Shown here one piece after another: positions 18,273 to 27,701 of a stretch of DNA of 64,000 nt. Position numbers and translations under genes: made by a program. The notes below the pieces were generated by a model. That model was given only the letters and a program-made list of their open reading frames with translations, was not told where the DNA came from and did not search any database. Position 1 is the stretch's first letter. Each line of letters begins with the position of its first letter. Source of the DNA: Natrinema salinisoli (lineage in GTDB: Archaea > Halobacteriota > Halobacteria > Halobacteriales > Natrialbaceae); the NCBI RefSeq assembly GCF_020405205.1, contig NZ_CP084469.1, forward strand, positions 2,170,001 to 2,234,000. The letters run 5' to 3'.

Positions 18273-18581
18273 ATGTACGAGGTAACATTTCATTTCGAGA
18301 GCGGGACGGAAACAGTCGACATCGATCCGGACGAGTACGTCCTCGAGGCCGCCGAGCGCGCCGGTCTCGACCTGCCGCACTCCTGTCGAAACGGGATGTG
18401 CACGTCGTGTGCCGGGGAGTTGCTCGACGGTGAACTCGACGGCAGCGAGGGGACGGCGCTCTCCGCCGACCAGGCGGCTGACGGCTACGTCCTGCTGTGT
18501 TGTTCGTACCCGCGAGCGGACAGCGAGATCCGGGTCGGCGAACGGATCCAGAACGAACTGCTCGGTCTCGACGCGCTCTGA
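18273..18581 (+). CDS. 2Fe-2S plant-type ferredoxin
   Basis: A 102-residue ferredoxin with the plant-type cluster cysteines C38-x4-C43-x2-C46 (HSCRNGMCTSCAG) and a fourth, C76, in VLLCCSYP; C77 is an extra neighbour. Length is close to that of standard plant-type ferredoxins and lacks the long insertion typical of the main haloarchaeal ferredoxin. Its ATG abuts the previous stop codon. It is probably the electron donor of the R2lox-type oxidase, or an acceptor in the acyl-CoA dehydrogenase context. Confidence 0.9.
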   Translation: MYEVTFHFESGTETVDIDPDEYVLEAAERAGLDLPHSCRNGMCTSCAGELLDGELDGSEGTALSADQAADGYVLLCCSYPRADSEIRVGERIQNELLGLDAL

Positions 18582-18654
18582 CGTCCCTCCATCGAGTTCG
18601 GTCGCGGCCGCTCGCGACCACCACAGCAATGGTGTCACGCCGCCAATGGGAGGT

Positions 18655-19659
18655 ATGGCCGCGATCGAACTCGAGGGACTGACGAAGGATTACGGCGAGG
18701 TGCTTGCCAACGATGACGTCACGTTCGACGTCGAGCGCGGGGAGATCTTCGGGTATCTCGGGCCAAACGGGGCGGGGAAGACGACGACGATCCGAACGCT
18801 GCTGGGATTGCTCTCGCCGACTGCCGGAACGGCGCGGCTGCTGGGCCACGACGTCACCGACGGCGAGGAACTCCTTTCGGTCAAGCGCCGGCTCGGCTAC
18901 CTCCCCGACAGCCCGGCGTTCGACGAGACGGCAACCGGACGAGAGATCCTCGATCTGCACGCGTCGATCAAGGGCGACGAACGCAGCGCGGAGTTGCTCG
19001 AGCTGTTCGATCCGCCGCTGGATCGCGAGATCCGCGAGTATTCGCGGGGAAACGTCCAGAAGCTGGGGCTCGTGACGACGTTTATGCACGATCCCGACCT
19101 GGTGATCCTGGACGAGCCGACCAGCGGACTCGATCCGCTGTTGCAACAGCGGTTCAACGAGTTCGTCCGGGCCGAACGGGAGCGGGGGCTGACGGTGTTT
19201 TTCTCCTCGCACATCCTGAGCGAGGTGCGTCGACTCTGCGATCGGGTCGGCATCATCCGGAACGGACGGCTGGTCACGGTCGAACCCGTCGAATCGCTGC
19301 TGGACAGGAGCGGCAAGCTCGTTCGCCTGCGCACCGCGGAGCCGATCCCGCCGGCGGCCCTCGCGATCGACGGCGTTCACGACCTCGAGACGGACGCCGG
19401 TGCGGACCCGGAGACGGACGACGTCTCTCGGGGGAGCGAACGCGCGTTTACGTTCACCGGCGACGTCAACGTCCTGCTCGACCGGCTCCGAGAGTATCGA
19501 TTACTGGATCTCTCGATCGAGGAAGCGCCGCTCGAGGAGGTATTCATGCGGTTTTACGGCGACGACGGTGATGACGTCGACGACGGGGGCGACGATGGAT
19601 CGGTCGGGGCCGATCGCGGGGCCGCCGGTACCGACGCGAGCGGTGAGAGCGATGCTTGA
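18655..19659 (+). CDS. ABC transporter ATP-binding protein
   Basis: A 334-residue ATPase of the CcmA/DRA exporter type: Walker A GPNGAGKTTT at 36-45, a signature motif SRGNVQKL (the usual SGGQ is altered), Walker B LVILDEPTSGLDP and an H-loop SSHILSEV. The last 100 residues form an accessory domain and a very acidic tail. A GGGAGGT Shine-Dalgarno sits 1 bp before the ATG at 18655; another ATG at 18646 is possible. Its end overlaps the permease gene by 8 bp. Confidence 0.9.
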   Translation: MAAIELEGLTKDYGEVLANDDVTFDVERGEIFGYLGPNGAGKTTTIRTLLGLLSPTAGTARLLGHDVTDGEELLSVKRRLGYLPDSPAFDETATGREILDLHASIKGDERSAELLELFDPPLDREIREYSRGNVQKLGLVTTFMHDPDLVILDEPTSGLDPLLQQRFNEFVRAERERGLTVFFSSHILSEVRRLCDRVGIIRNGRLVTVEPVESLLDRSGKLVRLRTAEPIPPAALAIDGVHDLETDAGADPETDDVSRGSERAFTFTGDVNVLLDRLREYRLLDLSIEEAPLEEVFMRFYGDDGDDVDDGGDDGSVGADRGAAGTDASGESDA

Positions 19660-20440
19660 ACTGACTCGGTACGACGGCAGCCGCCGGATTCGCGGCAGCG
19701 TCTATCTCTCGATCGGCCTGTCTCTGCTCGCCGCGATGGTCATCTGGGTCTATCCCTCGTTCGAGGCGGAGGTCGATCTCGACCAGTTGCTCGCGGCCTA
19801 TCCGGAGCCAATCTTGCAGGTGATGGGCGTCCGGACGATGGCGAGCCTCGGCGGATTCCTCTCGTTCGAACTCTACACGTTCGGCTGGATCATCCTGCTC
19901 GGGCTCTATCTGGCCTACGCCACGGCGGGAACGATCGCCGACGACGTCGATCGCGGGCGGATGGACGTGCTGCTCGCGATGCCGATCTCCCGATCGCGAG
20001 TGGTCGGCGAGCGATTCGCCGCGATGGCGGTCCCGATCGTCGGGGCGAACCTCCTGCCGCCGATCGTCGTCTACGTCGGCGCTCGCCTGATCGACCACCC
20101 CATCGCCGCCGCGGACGTGCTCGCGGTCCACCTGCTTTCGATCCCCTATCTGTTCGCCTGCGCCGGGATCGGCCTGCTCGCGTCGGTGGTTTTCGATCGG
20201 GCGGCGATCGCCCAGCGCGTTGCGCTGGGCGTCACGTTTGCACTGTTCCTCTCCGAATCGTTGCTCACCGGGACCGACGCCGAGGCGATCGGCGCGATCG
20301 CACCGATGCGCTACTACGATCCCAACGCGGTCCTCATCGACGGGAGCTACGACCTCGCCGGCGCGGGAATCCTCCTCGCCATGACCGTCGGCTTCCTCGT
20401 CGCAGCCCAGTTCTGGTTTCGGCGGATCGACATCTCCTGA
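19652..20440 (+). CDS. ABC-2 family transporter permease
   Basis: A 262-residue integral membrane protein with six predicted helices and the ABC-2 permease hallmark DDVDRGRMDVLLAMPISRSRVVGER in the cytoplasmic loop after TM2. It begins MLELTRYDGSRRIRGS at 19652, inside the end of the ATPase gene, so the two are translationally coupled. The exported substrate is unknown. Confidence 0.85.
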   Translation: MLELTRYDGSRRIRGSVYLSIGLSLLAAMVIWVYPSFEAEVDLDQLLAAYPEPILQVMGVRTMASLGGFLSFELYTFGWIILLGLYLAYATAGTIADDVDRGRMDVLLAMPISRSRVVGERFAAMAVPIVGANLLPPIVVYVGARLIDHPIAAADVLAVHLLSIPYLFACAGIGLLASVVFDRAAIAQRVALGVTFALFLSESLLTGTDAEAIGAIAPMRYYDPNAVLIDGSYDLAGAGILLAMTVGFLVAAQFWFRRIDIS

Positions 20441-20585
20441 TCCGTTGACCCTGTCCCCGGGACCGTCGCTCGCGACTCCGGCAGCGAACGGTCGGCCGAG
20501 GCCCTCCGCCACGCGTCGTCTGCGCCATCGTTCGAATCCGTGTAGGACCGCGGCTGATTTACGATCACGTCCCGATACTCGGATA

Positions 20586-21587
20586 ATGCGTTCGACGGAG
20601 TGGATACAACGCCACCAGATCGCTATGTACGCGGTCGCGGTTGCCCTCGCCGTCGGAATCGGCGGGGGGAAACCGGCGACGGCACCGCTCTTCGAGCGAC
20701 TCATCACTCCCGTCCTGGCGGTACTGCTGTACGTGACCTTCCTCGAGATCCCGTTCATCCGATTTCGCGAGGCGTTCACGAACGGTCGGTTCATGGCCGG
20801 CGCACTCGGGATGAACTTCCTCGTCGTCCCGGTCGTCGTCTACGCACTCACCCGCTTCCTCCCGCGGGAGCCGGTGCTTCTCGTCGGCGCGTTCATGGTG
20901 TTGCTGACGCCCTGTATCGACTACGTGATCCCGTTTACCGACCTCGCTGACGGGGACGCCGAGCAGATCACTGCCGCGACGCCGGCGCTCCTGATCCTGC
21001 AGTTCCTCCTCCTGCCGGTCTACCTCTGGCTGTTCATGGGGAGTCAGATCGCTTCCGTCGTCGACCCCGAGCCGTTCCTCGAGGCGTTCCTCACCCTCAT
21101 CGTCCTGCCGCTGACGCTCGCGTGGCTCACCGAACTGGGTGCGACGCGGTCGGGGACCGCCCGCCGATGGCAGTCGGCGATGGGGTGGCTGCCGGTCCCC
21201 ACGATGGCCGCGACCCTGCTGGTCGTGATCGCCTCGCAGTTCCCGCGCGTCCAGGGTTCGATCGGGCAGATCGCAGCGGTCGTCCCGGTGTACGTCGCGT
21301 TTCTCGTCGTCATGCCGCTTCTCGGGCGCGTTGCGGCCGGACTCCTCCGGATGGACGTCGGTGAAAGCCGCGCGCTCGTCTTTACGTCCGTTACGCGGAA
21401 CTCGCTGGTCGTGCTCCCGCTGGCGCTCGCACTGCCGGCGGGCTACGAACTCGCACCGGCGGTCGTCGTCACGCAGACCCTCGTGGAACTGACCGGCATG
21501 GTCGTCCTCACTCGAGTCGTCCCGGCGTGGCTCGTTACCAAGCCCCCAGAGCCGATCTCGATTCCCGGCACCGCACCCGAGGAGTGA
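20586..21587 (+). CDS. ACR3/bile-acid symporter family transporter, possible arsenite exporter
   Basis: A 333-residue, ten-helix membrane protein of the BART superfamily. The conserved cysteine-containing helix reads VLLTPCIDYVIPFTDLADGD (Cys about 116), comparable to the arsenite-site cysteine of ACR3, and a late conserved glutamate is in TLVELTGMVVLTRVVP. Haloarchaeal homologues are usually called arsenic resistance proteins, but substrate is not proven and no arsR or arsM gene is adjacent. The frame is open upstream; the ATG at 20586 starts the first helix properly. Confidence 0.8.
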   Translation: MRSTEWIQRHQIAMYAVAVALAVGIGGGKPATAPLFERLITPVLAVLLYVTFLEIPFIRFREAFTNGRFMAGALGMNFLVVPVVVYALTRFLPREPVLLVGAFMVLLTPCIDYVIPFTDLADGDAEQITAATPALLILQFLLLPVYLWLFMGSQIASVVDPEPFLEAFLTLIVLPLTLAWLTELGATRSGTARRWQSAMGWLPVPTMAATLLVVIASQFPRVQGSIGQIAAVVPVYVAFLVVMPLLGRVAAGLLRMDVGESRALVFTSVTRNSLVVLPLALALPAGYELAPAVVVTQTLVELTGMVVLTRVVPAWLVTKPPEPISIPGTAPEE

Positions 21588-21626
21588 GCGCGGCGGGCGA
21601 CCGTGCCGGCTCACGGGCTGCCGGAC

Positions 21627-22292
21627 CTAGAGCGACCGATCGTCCGGATATACCGTGTTCTCGATGAGCGTTCTGACGCCGCGACGGAACCGCTCCGACG
21701 CCGCGTTCTGGGAGATGCCGAGTCGCTCGCCGAGTTCGGCCAGAGAACAGGCCCGCGGAATGTCGAGATAGCCGGCGTCGACGGCGGTAACGAGCGCCTC
21801 GAGCTGCCGGTCGGTCACCCTGTACTGAGTGTTCGATCCCGAGCCGCCGGTCCCGGATTTATCGTACAACCGTCGGAGCTCGACGTTCAGATCGTTCTCC
21901 ACGAAGAAGGAATGAAACCGCTCGACCGCCTCGTTGCTGGGGAACGCGATGCGGAAGTACCACCCCTCGTGAGTCGCGGTCACCTCCTGTGGGATGCCTC
22001 CTTCTTCGATCACGTTCGGATAGACGCTCGCTTGATGCCCTTCGGGCGTCAGTTCGACATGGTAGAGGCGGCGGCCCTCGACGTCGGTCACTCGTGAGGA
22101 AGCGGTGATGGTCGGATCGGTCTCGAGACCGGCGTCGAACGCGTCGATCTCGTCGCCGTTGACCCAGAAGAGCATCCGGTGGTCGCCGTCCTCCGTCAGA
22201 TCCGACCGTTTCCACGTGATCTCGATGTCGGGGGCGTGCGATAGCGTCTCGCGTAGAACGGGGTAATCGACCCAGAACGTAGTGAGGAGCAT
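21627..22292 (-). CDS. Bat-type HTH_10 transcription regulator
   Basis: A 221-residue member of the HTH_10 family. The N-terminal domain (about 1-150) is the variable sensor portion. The HTH starts at VTDRQLEALVTAVDAGYLDIPR and continues to LGISQNAASERFRRGVRTLI. The ATG at 22292 (MLLTTFWVDYPVL) is chosen over an upstream in-frame ATG at 22349. It is convergent with the ACR3-type transporter, 40 bp away. Confidence 0.85.
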   Translation of the reverse strand: MLLTTFWVDYPVLRETLSHAPDIEITWKRSDLTEDGDHRMLFWVNGDEIDAFDAGLETDPTITASSRVTDVEGRRLYHVELTPEGHQASVYPNVIEEGGIPQEVTATHEGWYFRIAFPSNEAVERFHSFFVENDLNVELRRLYDKSGTGGSGSNTQYRVTDRQLEALVTAVDAGYLDIPRACSLAELGERLGISQNAASERFRRGVRTLIENTVYPDDRSL

Positions 22293-22430
22293 AGTGACGA
22301 TTCGTCGGTGATAGGGCTCAATGGGGTTTTCCCGTTTCGGCTTGAGCAAGTACTACGACCACTCTGTTACATAAAGGACGTGAATACTTACGCATCGTAG
22401 CTATCCGACGAACCCGCCGATTAACCGATA

Positions 22431-22802
22431 ATGGGAGACTGGCACATAGCGGACGGCGAGGTACCCGATCCGATTGACACGTCGTTCGACGTGTTGAGCG
22501 ATCCGTATCGTCGCTCGCTCTGTCGGTACGCGATGCGGACGGAAACGGACGCCGTCGCGTGCGAGGAACTCGTCGACTACGTCGTCGATCGAGCGCCGGA
22601 GACGGCTGCGGACGACCTCGATAAGCAGACGACCGCGACGAAGCTCCGCCACGTCCACCTGCCGAAACTGGACGGGGCCGGTATGGTCGAGTACGATCGT
22701 CGAAACGGGACCGTTCGCGTCGATCGCTCGACGATCGCGGAGCGACTCGAGCGGGTTCGTGCGGCGGTCGCGGACTTACGAGACGCGAAGGTCGATCGGT
22801 GA
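22431..22802 (+). CDS. DUF7344-like winged-helix protein
   Basis: A 123-residue protein built like the haloarchaeal DUF7344 wHTH family: SFDVLSDPYRRSLCRYAM at the first helix, LRHVHLPKLDGAGMVEYDRR at the recognition helix and wing, then a short C-terminal coiled segment. These proteins are small DNA-binding regulators. It is divergent from the Bat-type gene and could share the 138-bp promoter region with it. Confidence 0.8.
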   Translation: MGDWHIADGEVPDPIDTSFDVLSDPYRRSLCRYAMRTETDAVACEELVDYVVDRAPETAADDLDKQTTATKLRHVHLPKLDGAGMVEYDRRNGTVRVDRSTIAERLERVRAAVADLRDAKVDR

Positions 22803-22815
22803 GGGACCGACCGGA

Positions 22816-23514
22816 TCAGACCACGTCCCCGCGAACCGTCGCACCGTCTTGCTGTTCTCGCCACGCGTGGAGTTCCCGGGCCGCCGTCTCGGCCTCGTCG
22901 TCGTCCATGCCGAGCATCTCGAGCGCGGCGGACAGGGTCGGCAGGGCCAGTTCGCCCTCGCGGAGCTTCCGGAACGCCTCGTCGCTTCTGGTGCCTTCGG
23001 CCCAGAGGCAGACGCCGCGCGGATCGAGCAACTGGGTGTAGTCGTCCCGCAGTTGTGCGCCGCGCAACCGCTGGGTGACGTTATCCTCGAACGGCGCGTT
23101 ACAGACCTCGAGGTGGACCGGTTCGTCGTCCGCGAGGAGGTGGGCAGCGAGACACTGCTCGGGCGCGGCGTGGCCGTTCGCGTTGGCCCGGAGGTAGTCG
23201 GGATGGTCACGGGCCCAATCCGCTCGAACGGATTTCCCGACGCCCTCGATCCCGTGCGACTCGCGGAATTCGGTTTCGGGGTCCACTGGTTCCGATTCGC
23301 CAGGAGCGGTGTTCGCGGACGAGGGCTCGCTGTCGTCTCGCATGAGGATATCCTTCGTCACGTAGACGTCCAGTCGCTCGACGGGGTCGAGTCCGAGCGC
23401 GACGTCGCCGAAGGCCCAGACCTCGCGGACGGGCACCGGCATCCGCTTGTTCGCGACGGTGTCGACGATCTCCTCGAGGCGGTCGACCGCGTCACTGCGG
23501 TCAAATCCACTCAT
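22816..23514 (-). CDS. Conserved haloarchaeal protein (DUF7095-like)
   Basis: A 232-residue acidic protein from the ATG at 23514 (MSGFDRSDAVDRLEEIVDT). The N-terminal part has VREVWAFGDVALGLDPVERLDVYVTKDI, followed by a variable acidic linker and a C-terminal domain with DNVTQRLRGAQLRDDY and LDPRGVCLWAEG. It is found across haloarchaea with no known function. A nucleotidyltransferase-like look of the first strand pair is noted but no complete motif is present. Confidence 0.7.
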   Translation of the reverse strand: MSGFDRSDAVDRLEEIVDTVANKRMPVPVREVWAFGDVALGLDPVERLDVYVTKDILMRDDSEPSSANTAPGESEPVDPETEFRESHGIEGVGKSVRADWARDHPDYLRANANGHAAPEQCLAAHLLADDEPVHLEVCNAPFEDNVTQRLRGAQLRDDYTQLLDPRGVCLWAEGTRSDEAFRKLREGELALPTLSAALEMLGMDDDEAETAARELHAWREQQDGATVRGDVV

Positions 23515-23694
23515 TGGTCGCCGTTGGACGTCGACGTGCAAATCGTTTTCAGTTGTATTGCGTGTCGGTTCCGACAGCAGCCCAGCGTGGAGCGACCGAT
23601 CCGGATGTGCGACCCGCTCTCTCGTAGCCCCGATCGTCTCGATCGCCGTGTTTAGAGATCAGGTTTTTTAGTAGTTCGCGGTGAACGGAATCCT

Positions 23695-24414
23695 ATGCGA
23701 CACCGGATCTTCAACGAGGACGGTGACGAGGAGCTCGTCTTCGTCATGGGTTGGGGCAACCGCTGGACCCACGAAAACGTGAGCTGGCTCATCGGGCAGT
23801 TGACCGAGGCCGGCTACCGCGTCCACGCGTTCGAACTCCCCACGAACATCGACGATTTCAAGGCCGACTGGCTCGAGCCGGTCGCCGAGTACGTCCGCGA
23901 CCTCGAGGAATACCAGCTGCTGGGCCACAGCGCGGGGTCGCTCGTCGCCCAGGCCCTCGACGGTGCGGACAACCACGTCTACCTGAGTCCGTGGTGGGGC
24001 TACGGCGAGGGCTTCCCGGAGCCGGTTCTCGAGGCGGTGTCGAAACTCCCGACCACGTTCCCGTGTCTCCCGGTCGGCGACCTCGATCGCGAGGCCCTCG
24101 GCGAGCGGGCGACCGACCACCAGATCGAGACGACGCCGTCGTGGATCTCGCCGGCGTTCGTCCGGGAAACCCGCCGCGCCCAGTCAGAACTACTGACGAT
24201 CGACCACGACGCGGTCGTCTTCTGCTCGCTTCGCGATCCCGTCGTCAGCCTGCGGCCGATCGGCGAGCGAGTCCCCGCCGAACACGTCGTCCTCTACAAC
24301 GGCGGCCACGAACTGTTCTCCGCTCCCGGACGCGACCGCTACGTCGACCTTTTGCTCGCCGCACTCGAGGACGGGTCCGACGCCGTCGAGGAGCGAAAAC
24401 CGATCCCCGCCTGA
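23695..24414 (+). CDS. Alpha/beta hydrolase
   Basis: A 239-residue alpha/beta hydrolase. The nucleophile elbow is LGHSAGS with S79, the acid is likely D181 in CSLRDPVV and the base H205 in NGGHELF. There is no signal peptide, so it is cytoplasmic. Substrate cannot be told. A TATA-like stretch (TTTTTTAGTAG) lies about 30 bp before the ATG, consistent with a leaderless start. Confidence 0.85.
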   Translation: MRHRIFNEDGDEELVFVMGWGNRWTHENVSWLIGQLTEAGYRVHAFELPTNIDDFKADWLEPVAEYVRDLEEYQLLGHSAGSLVAQALDGADNHVYLSPWWGYGEGFPEPVLEAVSKLPTTFPCLPVGDLDREALGERATDHQIETTPSWISPAFVRETRRAQSELLTIDHDAVVFCSLRDPVVSLRPIGERVPAEHVVLYNGGHELFSAPGRDRYVDLLLAALEDGSDAVEERKPIPA

Positions 24415-24446
24415 CTCCGTTCGCCGTCGCATCGACGGCGACCCGT

Positions 24447-25145
24447 TCAGAGCGCGTCGACCAGCGCGCGTAGTTGGGAGCCGCCCTCGAGCAGAGCACG
24501 CGGGAACCCGGGTCGTGCTGTCGCGAGCGCCTCGCCGAGGACTGTCGCGGCATCGGTGAAGACGCCGGTTCCGTGGCCGAGGAGTATCCGTTCGGGCGCG
24601 ATTCCCTCGAAGACGCCCGTCGGCACGACCGGCCGAAGCAACAGGTACACGGCGAGCCGTTCGTCGCCGGCGAGATACGGCGGCGCGGTTCCGAGGAGAT
24701 CGGGGACGTACAGCGTGCTATCGGACCGTCGGTACGCGATCGCCTCGGACCAGCCCGGGACCGGGCTCACCTCGCGGACCCGAACCCCCGAGTCCGCGAG
24801 TCCGCCCTCGAACCGCTCGAGCGGTGCGTCGATCCGCCCGGACACCCGTTCGAGCCACGCCGGAACGAAGACGGGAACGTCGAACCGGCGAGCGAACCGA
24901 TCGGCGTCGCGAGCGTGGTAGGCCGAACAGACGACGACGCCGGCGACCTCGCCGAGGGATTCGATCTCGTCGTCGATTCCGGGCGCCTCGAGCGGATCGA
25001 ACAGCCAGACGCCGCCCTCGTCGCCGCGGAGTGCGTGACTCGCCCGTAGCCCGGCTTCGTCGGGATGGGCGAGCCAGCCGACCCCGCCGTCGAACTCGTC
25101 GATGCGCCGGTAACCCGTCGACGACGTTCGCTCGTAGATTACCAT
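24447..25145 (-). CDS. MBL-fold-like hypothetical protein
   Basis: A 232-residue protein whose pattern (VGWLAHPDEAG, VVVCSAYHARDADRFARRFDVPVFVPAW, ERILLGHGTGVFTD) resembles metallo-beta-lactamase-type folds, with H in SAYHARDAD and GHGTG in places of metal ligands, but the classic HxHxDH motif is incomplete. It may be a non-hydrolytic relative. It is convergent with the alpha/beta hydrolase and divergent from ncsA. The MVIYERTSSTGYRR start at 25145 is used. Confidence 0.65.
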   Translation of the reverse strand: MVIYERTSSTGYRRIDEFDGGVGWLAHPDEAGLRASHALRGDEGGVWLFDPLEAPGIDDEIESLGEVAGVVVCSAYHARDADRFARRFDVPVFVPAWLERVSGRIDAPLERFEGGLADSGVRVREVSPVPGWSEAIAYRRSDSTLYVPDLLGTAPPYLAGDERLAVYLLLRPVVPTGVFEGIAPERILLGHGTGVFTDAATVLGEALATARPGFPRALLEGGSQLRALVDAL

Positions 25146-25302
25146 GCGTCGACATCTCGCGGACGGCCGTAAGACGTTTCGACTGACACGAGTTCCTCTC
25201 AGTCTCGAGCGATCGAACTCGAGTCGGGTACCGGGGTCTCGGGGGGCGGAACTGCCGTGGAGACGAAACGGACATACGCGTCCGACGGCAATCCATCCGC
25301 TA

Positions 25303-26262
25303 ATGGACTGTAACCGGTGCAACGAGGAGGCGGTCATGCACGCCGCCTACTCCGGGGCACACCTCTGTGACGATCACTTCCGCGAGTCGGTCGAGAAGCG
25401 GGTGCGCCGCCGAGTCCGACGGGACGATCTCGTCCCTCACGACGCGACGCCCGAGAACCCACAGACCTGGGTGATCGGGCTCTCCGGCGGCAAGGACAGC
25501 GTCGTCCTCACGCAGATCCTCCACGACACGTTCGACGACGATCCCCGCATCGAACTCGTCGGACTGACGATTCACGAGGGGATCGAGGGCTACCGCGACA
25601 AGTCCGTCGAGGCCTGCGTCGACCTGACCGAGGACCTCGGAATCCGCCACGAACTCGTCAGCTACGAGGACGAATTCGGTGTCCGAATGGACGACGTCGT
25701 CGAAGACGATCCCGAAAACATGGCCGCCTGCGCCTACTGCGGCGTGTTCCGTCGCGATCTCCTCTCGAAGTACGCCGAGGAACTCGAGGCGGACCTCCTC
25801 CTGACGGGCCACAACCTCGACGACGAGGCCCAGACCGCGCTGATGAATATCCTCGAAGGCGACGTCGAGCAGATGGCGAAACACTTCGACGCCAGCCTCG
25901 GCCCGATTTCCGAGCGCGAGGAGCAAGACGAGTTCGTCCCCCGGGCGAAACCGTTACGGGACGTTCCCGAGAAGGAGGTGGCCCTCTACGCACACATCGA
26001 CGACCTCCCCGCACACATCACCGAGTGCCCCCACGCGAGCGAAGCCTACCGCGGCGAGATCCAGCAGCTCATCTACGACCTCGAGGAGAACCACCCCGGG
26101 ACTCGCCACTCGATCCTCTCGGGGTACGAGGAACTGGCAAACATCGCGGCCGAGAAGTACGCCGGCGACGACGGCGCCGACCTCCGGGAGTGCGTCGAGT
26201 GCGGGTCGACGACCACTCGAGAGGTCTGTCGAAAGTGCTCGCTGCTCGAGTCGCTCGTCTGA
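25303..26262 (+). CDS. ncsA: tRNA 2-thiolation protein NcsA (TtuA/Ncs6 family)
   Basis: A 319-residue enzyme that thiolates U34 of Lys, Glu and Gln tRNAs, using SAMP2 as sulfur carrier in haloarchaea. It has an N-terminal zinc finger (C3, C6, H/C about 20-25), the PP-loop SGGKDS at 61-66, the cluster cysteines C143, C146 (CAYC) and C242 (TECPHA) and a C-terminal zinc ribbon (CVECG...CRKC). The frame runs on upstream, but the ATG at 25303 starts with the expected MDCNRCNEEAV. Confidence 0.93.
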   Translation: MDCNRCNEEAVMHAAYSGAHLCDDHFRESVEKRVRRRVRRDDLVPHDATPENPQTWVIGLSGGKDSVVLTQILHDTFDDDPRIELVGLTIHEGIEGYRDKSVEACVDLTEDLGIRHELVSYEDEFGVRMDDVVEDDPENMAACAYCGVFRRDLLSKYAEELEADLLLTGHNLDDEAQTALMNILEGDVEQMAKHFDASLGPISEREEQDEFVPRAKPLRDVPEKEVALYAHIDDLPAHITECPHASEAYRGEIQQLIYDLEENHPGTRHSILSGYEELANIAAEKYAGDDGADLRECVECGSTTTREVCRKCSLLESLV

Positions 26263-26508
26263 CTCGGTGCTGTCCAATCCCTCACTTCATCACGCTGTTC
26301 TGGGCCGTTTGTCTGCCGTATACAGTCGTAAACGTCGCTGAGACGCAGCGCGTCTCGACGTCTCGGTTTCCGGCGGTCCGACGCGAGTAGAGCGTGGCGG
26401 CTATCGGTAGTTGCGACGCGAATCGATGAAAAGCGGGACCGGCAGACGGATACCGACCGAAACGCCAGCGGTGTGTCCGTGCGACGATCGATCGCCGCCG
26501 CGATCCGA

Positions 26509-27699
26509 TTACCGGATCACGTCGACGCCGTTCTGTTTATCGACTTCGTTGTGGCCACCGTCGCTCTGTGCGCCGTACTCGGGGGTCGCGTTTTCGACGT
26601 TCTTGCTCGCGTCGAACTCCGCGTCGTTCACTCCCTCAATGCTCTGGCGGGACTTGTCGGCCTGCTTCTGGGTCGTCGGTCCGAGCACCTGCGCGCTCTG
26701 GACGCCGGTCATGATCGCCATGACCCGCACCTTGCCCTTGTAGCTCTCCTGGATTCGGGCGCCCCAGATGACGTTCGCCGAGGCCTCGAGGCGCTCGGTG
26801 ATGTTGTCGGCGATGCCCTCGGCCTCTTTGAGCGTGAGGTCGGGGCCGCCGGTGATGTGGACGAGTCCGCCCGACGCACCGCGGTAGTCGACGTCGAGTA
26901 GCGGGTGATTCATCGCGTCCTTGACGACCTCGTCGGTCTTGTTCGTGTCCTGCGTTTCGCCGACGAGCATCACTGCGACGCCGCCCTGATTCATGATCGT
27001 GGACATGTCCGCGTAGTCCAGGTTGATCAGCGACGGCTGGGTGATCGTCTCCGAGATCCCCTTGACGGTCTCGGCGATGATCTGGTCCATCACCGAGAAC
27101 GCCTTCCCGATCGGCAGATTCGGGACGTAATCGAGCAGTCGGTTGTTGTCCAGCACGATGATCGAGTCGGCCTGCTCGCGCAGCTTCTCGAGCCCTTCCT
27201 CGGCTTTCACCGTGCGGGCGCGCTCGACGTTGAACGGCGTCGAGACCATTCCGACGACGATCGCACCCTGCTCTTTCGCGATCTCCGAGACGACGGGGGC
27301 GGCACCCGTGCCGGTGCCACCGCCCATCCCGGCGGTCACGAAGACGAGGTCCGCGTCGCCGAGGACCTCCTTGATCGTTCCCTGGGCCATTTCGGTCGCG
27401 CGCTCGCCCATCGAGGGGTCGCCGCCGGCACCGAGCCCGTTGGTGAGGGATTTGCCGACGAGGATCTTCGTGTCGGCCTCGATCATCTTGAGGTGCTGCT
27501 TGTCCGTGTTGATCGCAACGGTGTCAGCACCGTCGACGCCGATGTTGTACAACCGATTGATCGTGTTGTTTCCGGCACCGCCGCAACCGACGATAACGAT
27601 TCGGGGTTCGCCGAACTCGTCGTCGTCCATCGAGACGTCGCCCATGTCTCGGGACTCTTCCTCCGCGTTCTCTAAGGCGTCCTGAACGATATCCTGCAT
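26509..27699 (-). CDS. ftsZ2: Cell division protein FtsZ2
   Basis: A 396-residue archaeal tubulin homologue, the FtsZ2 type that acts in constriction of the haloarchaeal division ring. The GTP-binding signature GGGTGTG is at 126-132, and the T7 synergy loop NLDYAD at 226-231 keeps both aspartates. The segment [20 protein letters not shown] separates it from FtsZ1. The C-terminus (about 350-396) is an acidic variable tail. It starts 2 bp after the stop codon of the small RHH gene cdrS, so the two are one transcript. Confidence 0.96.
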   Translation of the reverse strand: MQDIVQDALENAEEESRDMGDVSMDDDEFGEPRIVIVGCGGAGNNTINRLYNIGVDGADTVAINTDKQHLKMIEADTKILVGKSLTNGLGAGGDPSMGERATEMAQGTIKEVLGDADLVFVTAGMGGGTGTGAAPVVSEIAKEQGAIVVGMVSTPFNVERARTVKAEEGLEKLREQADSIIVLDNNRLLDYVPNLPIGKAFSVMDQIIAETVKGISETITQPSLINLDYADMSTIMNQGGVAVMLVGETQDTNKTDEVVKDAMNHPLLDVDYRGASGGLVHITGGPDLTLKEAEGIADNITERLEASANVIWGARIQESYKGKVRVMAIMTGVQSAQVLGPTTQKQADKSRQSIEGVNDAEFDASKNVENATPEYGAQSDGGHNEVDKQNGVDVIR

Positions 27700-27701
27700 T
27701 G

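Noticed and set aside
25169-25175. Extra GTAAGAC heptamer before ncsA (also GTCTTAC at 9609)
   Set aside because: Single heptamers are expected by chance in 64 kb; only the cluster at cdrS is meaningful.
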